Counted from the first letter of the stretch, positions 36,734-47,205 are shown. The stretch: DNA of 64,000 bases from Heterostelium album PN500 (GCF_000004825.1 NW_008805071.1:1364001-1428000), one strand, 5' to 3'. Notes: generated by a model not told the origin, from the sequence alone. Numbers and translations: made by a program.

Positions 36734-36902
36734 TTAGTGAGAAAGATCTGCTACGAATTCTTGAATGTGAATTCTACCATTGGCATTCAATGATGATGCA
36801 ATATTGTTGAATGGGATAACATAATCAGTGGAACACCATTTGTAATAGAAAAGATATTGCATCCTGATCAATTGTATTGCGAGAGTATCATAGTTTTGAA
36901 AC
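36734..36902 (-). pseudogene. Possible orphan exon or gene fragment
   Basis: After a CCTCCAG acceptor-like site the minus strand reads FQNYDTLAIQLIRMQYLFYY, then NNIASSLNANGRIHIQEFVA, and a stop. Codon use is clearly protein-like but no start or other exon can be joined. It adjoins the decayed methyltransferase and may be another relic. Confidence 0.35.
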
Positions 36903-37024
36903 TGGAGGAGGCAAAAAAAAAAAACAAAATAAACTAAAACAAAAAAATAAAATGTTAATTGTGACATTGGACAGATCTCCAAATCGGATTCGAACCAAAA
37001 GAAACCATTAAAAGTTTGCTGCAA

Positions 37025-37660
37025 GAGATCTTATCTCTATCAAATAACAAGAAACAATTAAAAAGTGTGCATTTCTGTAACCAATTTTTTTTTATGGTTT
37101 TTTTTCTTTTTAATTTAAACTTTTTTTCCTGAGAAATTTATATATTTTTTTTGGTTTATAAACAACAAAAGTCTTTGGTTGAAAGAGTATCAAAAATTGA
37201 TATTTTATTTATATTATAACTATTTCTATATTTCTATCTCTACTTTTATTAAATGATTAACATTTGATTTGAACTGTTTATTTTTGTTTAAAAATTTTTT
37301 CATTTTTTTTTCATTTTTTTTTTTTTTTTTTTTTTAAAGGTTTGTTCAATTATTTGAGTATCATATTAAATTTTTATATTTCATAATTTACAATAATTAA
37401 TTGAATGTATGTAAAGATTTGAGTTGTGAAAATCAATATAAACACATTACATAAAATAGTTAGTGCAACAACATAATATAATAATTAAATTGATCATTAT
37501 TATCACATTTGAACTTCATTAACTAATATTTTCGATCATTTCAATTAAAGTTAAAGTGTAATATAGCGCAAAGATATATAAATTGTGTGTTGTAGTTTAT
37601 AGAGTAGATAGAAGTTAGATAGATAGTTAGATAGATAGATAAGACAGGATTGATAACGGA
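37025..37660. other. Intergenic region and 5' leader of CNOT2
   Basis: AT-only sequence with a 22-nt T run (37314-37335) and AGAT/TAGA tetranucleotide repeats at about 37606-37640 just before the CNOT2 start. No gene seen. Confidence 0.5.
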
Positions 37661-39561
37661 ATGTCTTCACCATATACTAATATGAATGTTCGTAATGGTA
37701 AGTTGTTTTTGAATGTTTGAATCTAATCGAATCGAATAGAAAGAAAGAAGATAAAAGAAATCAGGAATATTGAAATCAAAATGTAATGTTTGTTTAAATA
37801 GGTGCACACGATATGATGAATCCAAGAGGTGTGATGGTTCCGCCACCAGGTGTGATGGTACCACCGCCAGGATCACAACCACCGATGAATAGATTCCCGA
37901 GTAATGCTGCCGGTGCCGGTGGTATACCATCGAGACCACCCGGATCGATGGGATCGATGGTTGGCATGGGCATGCCGAATCCAAACATTGGACCACCACC
38001 CTCACTCTCTTCGATGGGCGGTCCTCCACCACAGATGAACATGGCATCGATGATGAACGCAATGTCCAACATGAACTTGGTTGGACAACAACCACCACCA
38101 CAATCGGTTGTTGGCGGTGGAAATGTAGTTGGCGGTGGTGTCGGTGTTGGTTCTGGCAATGGAATGCTGCCGCAACAACTGAGAACTTCCGTTGGTAGTA
38201 TATTGACATCACAACAACAGCAGCAGCAACAACAACAACAACAGCCTCTGTCACAAGTAGGTGGAGGTAGAAGTGTAACTCCACAGCAGCAGCAGCAACA
38301 ACAACAACAACAACAAAACAATCGTATTGGTGGAGGAATCAACGGTGTAAATAGTCAACAACAATCTGCAGCTCAACAGCAACAACAGTCGAATCTCAAT
38401 ACAATGTCTTCACATCTGAGTTCTCTACAGAGACCAGGACCTGGTATGCCACAACCACAACCACAGCAACAACAATCATTTAATCCACAGACATTCGCAT
38501 CTCAAGTTATACAACAACAACAACAACAACAGCAACAACAACAACAACAAAAAGGTGTTGTTGGAGGTATGCAGCCAAATTCTCAACAACCGAAACTAGA
38601 GGATCTCTACGATAATCTGAATGATTTCCCAGCACTTGGAGGATCAGGTAAAATGCCAAAGATGACACATCAACAACAACAGCAACTACATCAACAACAG
38701 CAACAACAACTTCAACAACAAATACAACAGCAACAACAGGATGATCAAGATATATATTCATCACAATACCAACAATCTAAACAACAACAACAACAACAAC
38801 AGCAACAACAACAACAACAACAAATTCAACAAAGAACTTCACAAAAGGATGATAAATTACTAAAAGATGTAAGTGATATATCTTAAAATACTTTGATTTA
38901 CTTTACGTATTAACTAACATTAAAAAAAACAATCTTAGCCAAATCACAAATATGGATTATTAGGATTATTAAACATTATTAAAACACAAGATGTAGATGT
39001 TAGTACTCTTACAATTGGAATCGATTTAACATGTTTAGGTCTAAATCTTAATTCTGCTGGGTAATTATTATCAAGATTGTTTTTATAAACTCAATGTATA
39101 TAGAATATAGTTACTAATTCATTTGATATTTATTGATGTGATATAGTGATTTGAGTACACAATTTGGATCACCTTGGTACGATACAAACATTCAGAGAAA
39201 ACCAGAGTACTATCTACCAGCGTGTTACTCAACACCAGGACTGGAATCACCAGCGTTCAAAATGAGTCTGTTCACATACGAGACACTATTTTATATCTTT
39301 TACTCGATGCCAAAGGATATATTACAGATACACGCCGCATTGGAGCTGTACGATCGTGAATGGCGCTATCACAAGGAAGGCAAGATATGGTTGACAAAAG
39401 CACCGAACACTGAGTCCACCGTTACACAAGCCTACGAAATCGGATCGTTCATCTTCTTTGACGTCACCATCTGGGAGACCGTAAGGAGAGACAACTTTGT
39501 GCTTCCACACGACGTACTCGAGACAAGAGAATGTCTAGTAATGTCACTGAAAGATAATTAA
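37661..39561 (+). CDS. cnot2: CCR4-NOT complex subunit 2 (NOT2 domain), 546 aa
   Basis: Core scaffold subunit of the CCR4-NOT mRNA deadenylase. Exons 37661-37697, 37802-38868, 38939-39060 and 39147-39561, all phases consistent. The N-terminal two thirds is low complexity: Pro/Gly/Met-rich (VMVPPPGVMVPPPG) and four long polyQ tracts, with a short conserved NLNDFPALGG motif near residue 280 (the 'DFPALG' element of CNOT2). The C-terminal NOT2/3/5 domain is intact: HKYGLLGLLNII, IGIDLTCLGLNLNSAGDLST, FGSPWYDT, then LFYIFYSMPKDILQIHAALE, YDREWRYHKEGKIWLTKAPN and SFIFFDVTIWETVRR. The order of motifs matches animal CNOT2 closely. Confidence 0.93.
38200..38830 (+). repeat. PolyQ (CAA/CAG) tracts in CNOT2
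   Basis: Four in-frame glutamine tracts of about 11-16 codons, mixed CAA and CAG, within exon 2. Confidence 0.9.
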
Positions 39562-40374
39562 ACTAAATGAATGTATGAAACCAACAACAACAACAACAAC
39601 AACAACCAATCACCAAATCACTATTCATCATCATACACCTCCAACAGTAATTAAAGATGATCGATCATCTATGATTATTTAACAACAACACAACGATCCA
39701 CCTAAATACAACTTTCAACCAATGCAAAGCAATCAAACTCTATGTAAAGACTCGCCATAAAATCTTTATTGCTAAGATGGAAATAATAAATACGCTTTAT
39801 TTAAATTTTAGGATTATATATAATCTATTTATTATGAATATTAATATTATTTTTATTTATGACTGAGATTCGGTTAGATATTGGATTTTGGTGGTTTGAT
39901 ATCAAATGGTTCGATTTCTAATACCTATCATTACAATGTTAGTTACTTTGAGAAAGTAAAAGCAAATATAATTTTTAATGATTACCTTTTAAGAAGTGTG
40001 TAAATTTGTTTGATTGTTAACATTGTCAATAAAAAGTAGTGAAATTTAATAAATCTGAAGTTGTAGATTATGTAAAAGAAAACTATAGATGTTTCAGTGA
40101 TAGAATTTATTTCTTGAATAATAGTTGGGAAAAGTAATAGGATATAATTTTTCTTAACTATATCATATTAGAGAAGGAGGACAAGAAGAAAATAGAGTCT
40201 AACTTGTATACAAATTCTTAAAAGTCATGATCTACAACTTCAGATATATCATTATATTCATTTTTATAATATTGAAAGTAAATAAAGCGAGAACAAAAAA
40301 ATAAAAAAATCAATTTTTAAATTTAAAAATTTTGAAAATTTAAAAATTTAAAATTAAATATAACTTACATCAAA
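39562..40374. other. Intergenic region upstream of tRNA-Val, with an inverted repeat
   Basis: CNOT2 3' flank followed by AT-rich sequence. It holds a perfect 15-bp inverted repeat at 40054-40068 / 40230-40244, listed separately. No coding exon seen. Confidence 0.5.
40054..40244. repeat. 15-bp perfect inverted repeat around a 161-bp spacer
   Basis: Left arm TCTGAAGTTGTAGAT (40054-40068), right arm ATCTACAACTTCAGA (40230-40244). Pairing extends a further four bases inwards with one mismatch. It lies about 130 bp upstream of the tRNA gene. Flanks show no clear target duplication. Confidence 0.65.
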
Positions 40375-40448
40375 GTCAGGATGGTGTAGTTGGTTATCAC
40401 AAAACCTTAACACGGTTTGGGTCATGGGTTCGATTCCCATTCTTGATA
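40375..40448 (+). tRNA. tRNA-Val (anticodon AAC)
   Basis: A full cloverleaf folds without an intron. Acceptor stem GTCAGGA pairs with TCTTGAT (two G-U pairs); D arm GTG/CAC; anticodon stem AAACC/GGTTT with loop TTAACAC, so the anticodon is AAC and reads GTT valine codons; variable loop GGGTC; T arm ATGGG-TTCGATT-CCCAT; discriminator A at 40448. The internal promoter elements are good: A box TGGTGTAGTTGG and B box GGTTCGATTCC, an exact consensus match. CCA is not encoded, as expected for a nuclear gene. Confidence 0.94.
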
Positions 40449-40486
40449 CAAATTTTGTAAAATAAAACCCTAAATGCGCGCATATT

Positions 40487-40511
40487 GGAGTTCGAATCTC
40501 TTTTTTTTTTT
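40487..40511 (+). promoter_or_regulatory. External B box (exB-type) downstream of tRNA-Val, followed by a T run
   Basis: GGAGTTCGAATCTC lies 38 bp after the tRNA 3' end and matches the B-box core GTTCGAATC with a short T-arm-like stem, but no tRNA body precedes it. It runs directly into eleven or more T residues. D. discoideum tRNA genes are known to carry B-box-like elements in their 3' flanks, and tRNA-targeting retrotransposons use such regions. Confidence 0.65.
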
Positions 40512-41040
40512 ATTATCTTAAAACATATGATACAGCTTCTAGGTTCTTTAACTTTAAATTATATTTTTGTTTATTTAAATTTATAAATCTTACTTCACTA
40601 TATTTAATTTTGTTTTAATTTAATTACCCAATCCACCAGAATTTGATCTGCAACAACATTACAACCTACAACAGTCAAATATCCATATACAAAAATACTG
40701 AAATAAATGGACAAAAACAAAAGCTGGATGCATTGTGTATTCCAGGATAGAAATTTGTTTTCATAGAGCAACCAATAGTCTAAAACCTTACTCAGTTTGG
40801 TAGGTGATGGATACACTCAAGCACATATATATAAAAACTTTACTCCACCAATGTAACATACTTGATCTAATATCTAAAGTGTAATAATTCTTTCTATTTG
40901 TTAAAAACTTTTATTAAAATTTTCTATTTGTTTAAAAAAAACAAAAAAAGAATAATCAAACAATTGAAAAAAATAAACAAAAATAATAATCAATTTATTA
41001 AAAATAATAATTTGTTTTATTTACAGAAACTTTTGTTTGT
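40512..41040. other. Intergenic region
   Basis: A moderately complex, less AT-biased stretch at 40614-40860 has only a 70-codon minus-strand frame that looks non-coding (no family features). The rest is A-rich. No gene called. Confidence 0.4.
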
Positions 41041-43134
41041 TTATTGGTTTTTCTTATGGTTTGGTGTAAGAAAATCTATAAACTTGCTAAATAATTTGTT
41101 TGATTTGGTGTGATTAAAGGATGATGTCTGTTTTTTAATGTAATGATAAACAAGAGGTATGGTATTGTGAAATAAAGCAGTATATAAATCTATACTGGTA
41201 AATTCTATTTGGTGTTGAGTGTGAAAGTAATGTAATACATCTAAAGCTCCGTTTCTAACAAAATAGTTGATATATTGTTTGAGGAAGTTTTGTGTTTGAT
41301 CTTTGAAATTTTTGTCTTTTCTGTTACTCTTGTCTACCATTTTCCGATTTAATTGTATTATAAAAATGATTGTCTCTAAATTGACACGATAGATATCTGT
41401 CAGCAGTGTAAAATTGATCGATTGAATGGCTAATTTATCGACAACCCATCGAAGTAATTGAATTTTTGAATTGTTGATAACGTTCGATAGGAATTGATTC
41501 AGATCTAACTGACTCCATTTCAGATAGTCCCAAATTAGTGGAATGACATCTTCGTGTGAGTCATTGATCAAGCCAAACAAATCACTGAGAAACATAATAT
41601 TGTTTGGATCGTTGCGTACTCGGTCGGGCGTTGCATCCAGAAAATACGAAAGCAACTCTCTACTACCACGTCGCATACTCCAAGTGATAAGATCTTTATA
41701 GCGATCCGTAGAGATGTCGACCTTTTCATAGATGTACTCTGAAATTTTTAAATTTCCACACTGAAGTGCAATGAATAGATTATCGACTTTCAGAGCGCAT
41801 CCAAAGTTCTCATGAACGTGAATGAGTACTTCCAATTTGGAGCTATAGATTGCACTGTTTATCCAACCGGATTGCATCGAATTTCTAGCGGAATCACTGA
41901 TATGTACTGGATTCTGAAGATTGGTGTTTTCAAATCGACCTTTCACCATGTTGATCAGTTCGATATTCCCGTACTGAATGGCTTTCGATATTTTGCTTTG
42001 GTTTATCACAAGCTGTGAATTGATAAGTATATAACGAACCAGTTCCGTATTTCCTTTGGTGATGGCATCTCCCAATGACTTTTCTGAAAATTGTGCCAAC
42101 TTTTCCTTGTGTAGATAATATACTAAATCGAGGAATCCTCTTTCCACAACTGTTTCCATAGCTTCATCAGGTATCAAACTGATAAACATCCGATCATCCA
42201 TTCCATTAGCTAGGAACAGGTAGTTTCTAAATCTTTCCAGTATATCCAACCTATTGAAATGCAGACACTTGGTTATTGCAATTGTATTTGGCACTTGTTT
42301 GGCTTCACCAAGTAGATATTCAATCATTTCACTATCTCCATTCGCCACTGACATTGGTAGTGCCAATCCCCACGCTAAACTACTCCATCGGTTGACCAAC
42401 CGCTTCATTAGATCCAAGCCATCGACTTTGTTTGCAAGTGATTCCAACGATCTTCGCCAAAGAGCAGGATCATCGCAATACTCATGCTCAAAGAAATACT
42501 CTACGATATCCAAATGTCCAAAGTAGGCAGCCATATTAATGCCATCTTCAGTCGGATGCAAATGGAATGGTTTACCCATGAGTTCCTGGACACACGCCAA
42601 ATGTCCATGACTGGCAGCGACATCGACAATCGTTCGTGTTTCACTTTTCCAAACGGTACCATGTGATTTCGAATGTCGCCAAAACAGCTGAAGCAACTCC
42701 ATATTACCCTCGATCGCAGCGTTGGTAAGAGTTTGAACAGTCACGGGAATATCGAGTTTGCAATGGAGGTACTCTACGATCTCGATGCAGCCTGTGCGTG
42801 TTGCCAACTCCAAAGTCACAGGATACGAAGGATGAAAGAATATCTTGGCGTTGCTATATTCGGCAACCTTGAGAAACAGCGGGTAGTTTTCACACCGCTG
42901 ACACACCAGCTTTATAGCGTTGAAATCAAAATAAACGTATTCTTCACGATCGATCTTCTCATACAAAAGCGATGGGTAGTTGAGAAGCATCCAATGACCA
43001 GAGATCACTTCATCATATTTATAGACAGGACCTAATCTAATTTTCACTGCACTATGAATTTCATATATCTTTTCGAAAACTATTGATTTTATTACTTTAT
43101 TTCTCCAAACATTATAAAATGCTCTATCACTCAT
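41041..43134 (-). CDS. Ankyrin-repeat-type protein of the dictyostelid family, 697 aa
   Basis: Single-exon gene. The N-terminus (SDRAFYNVWRNKVIKSIVFE, HWMLLNYPSLLYEKI) is the typical opening of the expanded dictyostelid ankyrin-domain family. It is followed by many degenerate ankyrin-like units: TRTGCIEIVEYLHCKLDIPV, AAIEGNMELLQLFWRHS, VAASHGHLACVQELM, MAAYFGHLDIVEYFFEHEY, and later ALQCGNLKISEYIYEKVD and NGALDVLHYFHTQHQIEF. The HLxxVxxL/GNxELVxxL pattern recurs throughout. No other domain is visible. Function unknown; presumably protein binding. It lies next to other lineage-expanded families. Confidence 0.82.
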   Translation of the reverse strand: MSDRAFYNVWRNKVIKSIVFEKIYEIHSAVKIRLGPVYKYDEVISGHWMLLNYPSLLYEKIDREEYVYFDFNAIKLVCQRCENYPLFLKVAEYSNAKIFFHPSYPVTLELATRTGCIEIVEYLHCKLDIPVTVQTLTNAAIEGNMELLQLFWRHSKSHGTVWKSETRTIVDVAASHGHLACVQELMGKPFHLHPTEDGINMAAYFGHLDIVEYFFEHEYCDDPALWRRSLESLANKVDGLDLMKRLVNRWSSLAWGLALPMSVANGDSEMIEYLLGEAKQVPNTIAITKCLHFNRLDILERFRNYLFLANGMDDRMFISLIPDEAMETVVERGFLDLVYYLHKEKLAQFSEKSLGDAITKGNTELVRYILINSQLVINQSKISKAIQYGNIELINMVKGRFENTNLQNPVHISDSARNSMQSGWINSAIYSSKLEVLIHVHENFGCALKVDNLFIALQCGNLKISEYIYEKVDISTDRYKDLITWSMRRGSRELLSYFLDATPDRVRNDPNNIMFLSDLFGLINDSHEDVIPLIWDYLKWSQLDLNQFLSNVINNSKIQLLRWVVDKLAIQSINFTLLTDIYRVNLETIIFIIQLNRKMVDKSNRKDKNFKDQTQNFLKQYINYFVRNGALDVLHYFHTQHQIEFTSIDLYTALFHNTIPLVYHYIKKQTSSFNHTKSNKLFSKFIDFLTPNHKKNQ

Positions 43135-43460
43135 TTTTCCATAACTAATACTAATGATATGATATCTTTTTAATAATATACAAAATAACTACTATAAAAA
43201 ATAAAAAAATAAGAATAGAACTAAATTTAATTAGATTGTTTAAAAATAAAAAAATAAGATTGATTAGTTTTTTTAATTTTTTATAATTTGATTTATTTGC
43301 TTGGGGGTGAAACTCTGATTGTTTTGGTGAAAATCTTTAGAGCATGAATAAAAAATATATAAAAATAGAAGTATTAATATTATTTACATATCTAATGTCA
43401 TACATAACCAAATAAAACTTAAATAGTTTGGTTGATGTGGTCATAATAATTATAGAGGAT
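43135..43460. other. Intergenic region
   Basis: AT-rich spacer between two same-strand genes; promoter of the ankyrin gene and 3' flank of the next gene. Nothing else seen. Confidence 0.5.
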
Positions 43461-43868
43461 TCAAGAGAAATCCAAAGTGTACACTCCATCTTCGACCTCT
43501 TGATCATACAGATTCGATCCATGAGCTCTGAAAGCTTTTCGGAAGATACTGTATTCATTGAATTTCCCATCATGGAATACGAAAACACTCTTGGCAACAT
43601 AGATCTTTTGACTGTGACCTGAAGCATTGCATTGACCAACTGAAATCCTGTTGTGAGTCTCCGAGTTGAACCCATACAAATGATCGGACTTTCTCGAGAA
43701 TCCAATATGATTCGTGCTGTCGTCGGAGAGATACATATTGACAGTGGCATCTGATTTAACTAAATTGTATAACTGTCTATGTGCTGTCATTGAATTTGTC
43801 GGAACCAAATCGGCATAAAAAGCAGTTTTGGTGGACATATCATATAAACCGGTAAAACTAGTGCTCAT
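43461..43868 (-). CDS. Unknown small protein, 135 aa
   Basis: Single exon from MSTSFTGLYDMSTKTAFYAD to VEDGVYTLDFS. It is rich in Ser, Asn, His and Tyr, has one Cys (GQCNASGH), no signal peptide and no membrane helix. A beta-rich pattern is likely (VNMYLSDDSTNHIGFSRKSD, SQKIYVAKSVFVFHDGKFNE). Base composition and codon use are like the neighbouring genes, which supports a real gene. I do not recognise the family. Confidence 0.6.
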   Translation of the reverse strand: MSTSFTGLYDMSTKTAFYADLVPTNSMTAHRQLYNLVKSDATVNMYLSDDSTNHIGFSRKSDHLYGFNSETHNRISVGQCNASGHSQKIYVAKSVFVFHDGKFNEYSIFRKAFRAHGSNLYDQEVEDGVYTLDFS

Positions 43869-44119
43869 TGATATGTAATCTTGACTTTAAAGTTATTATA
43901 ATGTTTAATGAAACTAAAAAAAAATAAATTATAAATCAAACATTACTTACTTATATATGTATTTCATTTAAATAAAATAGTAACAATTAATAATATAAAT
44001 TATATATAGTTGGTAGAAATGTATATAAATTATGAAGATAAAACCTTAAACAACTTGTAAATCGGAAATTAAAGATTACTAATTTTAAAATAGGGAAAAC
44101 ATTGAGAATTTGTAAAAAT
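43869..44119. other. Intergenic region
   Basis: A/T-only sequence; nothing seen. Confidence 0.5.
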
Positions 44120-44260
44120 TTAGTTTATTTGTTTAGCAATTATATTTTTAGTATAGTATTGCACTACTAATCCGGAGGTATCATTGGTATGAAGTTTTTT
44201 TAATGGTGAATCTGATGTTATTAGCTTGTTGATGATATTTTCGGATTCATTCACTCCTAA
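44120..44260 (-). pseudogene. Orphan coding fragment, 46 codons
   Basis: After a TCTTTAG acceptor-like site the minus strand reads LGVNESENIINKLITSDSPL, then KKLHTNDTSGLVVQYYTKNI, and a stop at 44120-44122. The codon pattern is protein-like, but the upstream 100 bp has stops in every frame and no joinable exon, and the next gene upstream already has its own stop. It may be a relic of a decayed gene. Confidence 0.35.
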
Positions 44261-44373
44261 CTAAAGATTTCGTTGTGGAGCTACTCTGTTGTTCTATTTC
44301 TTATAAACAGTAGTCAACTTGAACGAGCCATATATATATTCTAAATATTATCCAATTGTTGTTAACATTGGTG

Positions 44374-45165
44374 TTATTGCTGCTGCTGTTCTAAATAGTT
44401 GATTATCTCTGATTGCTTATTGGATTCGGCTATATAGAGAGCAGAGTCTAAACCTGCTGTTGTAGAGTGAGTGCAGTTCTCATATAGATATTTAACAACA
44501 TCTATATGGCCTTGAACGATTGCAGACTCTAACGCTTTGTATGTGCATCCTTCAGTGCGGTTTTCATTGAGGAATCTACAAACTTCGAGGTACCCTTTGG
44601 AAGCAGCGACATCCATTGCTCTTGTCAATCGTTTATCTTGCTTTACTGCTGGTTTCACCAGTTGATTTAGATATTTAATGATCTCTAGATTGCCTTGTTC
44701 AATAGCGGATACCAATGCCAATGCCATATCTTGACTCTTCTCTGCTGCGACTACTCTTCCTCTACCACCTCCACCACTAGCTTGATTCCTCTCTAGTAAG
44801 AATCGAATGATGTTGATATGACCTGATTTTGCTGCGATGGCAATGAGATGTGTAGGCAACTCAAACTGTCGAGTCATATCATTGAACTTTAGATACTCGA
44901 CAACTGAAAGGTGGCCCTGTTGCACAGCATAGGATATCGATGCTTTAAATGTATTTCTTATCTGTTTGGGATGAGATTCTATGTAGCTCCTAAGTGGTTC
45001 TAAATAGCCATAATATGAAAGATCTATTGGTGATAGAATGAGTTGATTCCACTTTAAACTCTTATAACCACTATTAACAGTATTGATCTTTACTACATAA
45101 TTAAATATTATTCTACAAACATATTTAATCTTTATCAATGATATAAATAATCTTGTATTTATCAT
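44374..45165 (-). CDS. Ankyrin-repeat protein of the dictyostelid family, 263 aa
   Basis: Single exon, much shorter than the 697-aa relative nearby. After an N-terminal segment without repeats (MINTRLFISLIKIKYVCRII) come at least five ankyrin-like units: YAVQQGHLSVVEYLKFND, IAAKSGHINIIRFLLERN, SAIEQGNLEIIKYLNQL, VAASKGYLEVCRFLNENR, SAIVQGHIDVVKYLYENC, and a final partial unit (DSALYIAESNKQSEIINYLE). It ends in polyQ just before the stop. A Gly/Arg insert (SGGGGRGR) interrupts the second unit. Lineage-expanded family; role unknown. Confidence 0.82.
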   Translation of the reverse strand: MINTRLFISLIKIKYVCRIIFNYVVKINTVNSGYKSLKWNQLILSPIDLSYYGYLEPLRSYIESHPKQIRNTFKASISYAVQQGHLSVVEYLKFNDMTRQFELPTHLIAIAAKSGHINIIRFLLERNQASGGGGRGRVVAAEKSQDMALALVSAIEQGNLEIIKYLNQLVKPAVKQDKRLTRAMDVAASKGYLEVCRFLNENRTEGCTYKALESAIVQGHIDVVKYLYENCTHSTTAGLDSALYIAESNKQSEIINYLEQQQQ

Positions 45166-45357
45166 TACTACTATTAACTATTTCTTTCTTTTCATTAATA
45201 AATAATATGATCATTAGCATACTAACCCGCAAGCAGTTTTTTCATTAAAAATTAAGTTTTTTGGTTTATCTTGGTTATTTTTTGTTGTTTGTTTATTAAT
45301 TAACTAACTATTATCTATAAATAGAATAGTTGGTTGTATATAATATTTATATGTTGA

Positions 45358-46935
45358 ATGAATTATTCATTAAATTTATTGTTTAAAAATTATGATAGAA
45401 ATGAAATAATTAATAAAAGTCAAGTTATTGAAGAAAGAGATAATAACAAGAACAAAGATAGCAATAATCATTATAATAGAACATTGTTAAATTATATACA
45501 GAAAAAGATATTCAATTACTTGTTTCATGATATTGGTATTACTTTTAGATGGAAGTTATCTTTGAATCTGGTCTCAAAGCGATGGTTTGAATTCATGAAG
45601 TTAGAGGTACAAAGTTACTTCAAGGTGGAATGTTCGCCTGTCAGCTTCTATGGGTTCTGCAGGCTGTATGACTACGAGAAGATGTTGAATCCCTACTGTA
45701 TACTATCATATTCTAACAATATCATTATCAACGTGCCCACCTTTTCTATCTTTGGAATGGTTATCATGCTGGAGAGTCAGTTTCTCGATATCTTTAGGCG
45801 CATCGTCTCGGAACACTCGAACATCTCTATCAACTACAACTACGATACCAACTACAAGCTACTCGATCAGATGATCGATATCATCAATTGTCATTGCAAA
45901 ACGATATCGTTTGTCGGCGGACTCAACCTGACAACCGAGCAGTTTGTTGAAACGCTCAAGATGATAACGATACCAATCACGGTGTTGCCAGCGGTCGAAG
46001 TTCCCGGTCCCACTTCCTTTGGCTATATCACTGAGTTGTTTAACATCGTACAACGCCAGACACAGATGGAAAAGGTGAGACTCGTTCAATACTACCATTC
46101 GATCCGCGACGATTTCCAGAGTATAAATTCCGAGAACACCTGTTCGAAACTCTCGTACCGGTTCTTTAGTTCGACACACCAACACCCGATACCAACAGAG
46201 TTTTATCACTTACTGAGTCGGTGTCTGGCTGGCGGTCAACTCACCAAGCTTGTTCTCACGTTCAACGTCTACGAACCGAAAGTACTCGACTACATTGTAA
46301 ATAGCAAAACATTAATATCGCTGCATCTCGAGAACATCCTCGATGACTCGATGATTGCTCCGCTACTCGCCAATACCACCCTGAGGAAATTGAAACTTGC
46401 ACAAAACTTTAGGTTTAAATTGCTCGATACGCTTCCAGCCGTGCAGATAGATACGATCAACACGAGCGTTCGCTATCTCAAGTTTGATCCATACGTTTCG
46501 ATTCCATCGAGTGATCGATTCAGTATATTCTTTTATCCCACGAAATACTTTAGCAATCTAAACACTCTGAAAATGCGGATACTACGACCGGAACATCAAG
46601 AGTGGCTCTCGAACTTGGGCAACGATCAAACGATTCGTCACCTCTACCTAAGTCAAGGTTATCGTACGAATTTCGATCAGATCATAGTTGAACAACTAAA
46701 AATCAATAGTAGACTAGTCAGACTTGACATTGGCTACTACTTTACCGATATAGATGACATCGCTCGAAGATTCTCTGATTACATCGATTTAAATCGATCC
46801 ATTCAAATAATATCCGTATGTAATAACGAACTCATCATTAACAACCTGAAATCTGAATCCAATCAATTTGTTTTCTACAAACTAATCAAAGAATATGAAA
46901 TTTATTTTTTTGGTAAGAAATTAAGAAATAATTAA
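45358..46935 (+). CDS. F-box/LRR-like protein of a dictyostelid family, 525 aa
   Basis: Single exon. The N-terminus has an F-box-like helix set (LLNYIQKKIFNYLFHDIG, SLNLVSKRWFEFMK), as in many dictyostelid proteins that pair an F-box-like start with degenerate leucine-rich repeats. The body shows LRR-type spacing (LTKLVLTFNVYEPKVLDYIV, LISLHLENILDDSMIAPLLA, TLRKLKLAQN, RLVRLDIGYYFTDIDDIA). The match is by pattern only. If the F-box is real it would act as a ubiquitin-ligase adaptor; this is inference. Confidence 0.65.
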   Translation: MNYSLNLLFKNYDRNEIINKSQVIEERDNNKNKDSNNHYNRTLLNYIQKKIFNYLFHDIGITFRWKLSLNLVSKRWFEFMKLEVQSYFKVECSPVSFYGFCRLYDYEKMLNPYCILSYSNNIIINVPTFSIFGMVIMLESQFLDIFRRIVSEHSNISINYNYDTNYKLLDQMIDIINCHCKTISFVGGLNLTTEQFVETLKMITIPITVLPAVEVPGPTSFGYITELFNIVQRQTQMEKVRLVQYYHSIRDDFQSINSENTCSKLSYRFFSSTHQHPIPTEFYHLLSRCLAGGQLTKLVLTFNVYEPKVLDYIVNSKTLISLHLENILDDSMIAPLLANTTLRKLKLAQNFRFKLLDTLPAVQIDTINTSVRYLKFDPYVSIPSSDRFSIFFYPTKYFSNLNTLKMRILRPEHQEWLSNLGNDQTIRHLYLSQGYRTNFDQIIVEQLKINSRLVRLDIGYYFTDIDDIARRFSDYIDLNRSIQIISVCNNELIINNLKSESNQFVFYKLIKEYEIYFFGKKLRNN

Positions 46936-47205
46936 GAATTTATTAATATAATTATAAAAAACTAACTAACGAACTTGTTTATTTTTAAAATATAAATATC
47001 TTTTTTAATAGTTCGGAGGTTACATCAATCAAATTCATTCTAATAAAAATTGATTTTTTATACTAAAAATACTTAAGCAGTGGGTGGACTCATGAATAAA
47101 TGATCAAGAATAAAATAACCACGCTAGAATTGATTGATTTTATTCTTTTTTTAAAAATTACTTGTAATCATATGATTAGTAACAAAGATAAAGAGACATA
47201 GAGAT

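Noticed and set aside
36986-36996. Exact tRNA B-box sequence (GGTTCGAATCC) on the minus strand
   Set aside because: No A box, cloverleaf or T-run terminator around it; it lies in a protein-like remnant, so chance is likely.
39907-39917. B-box-like GGTTCGATTTC on the plus strand
   Set aside because: One mismatch to consensus, no tRNA body; more than 450 bp from the tRNA-Val gene.
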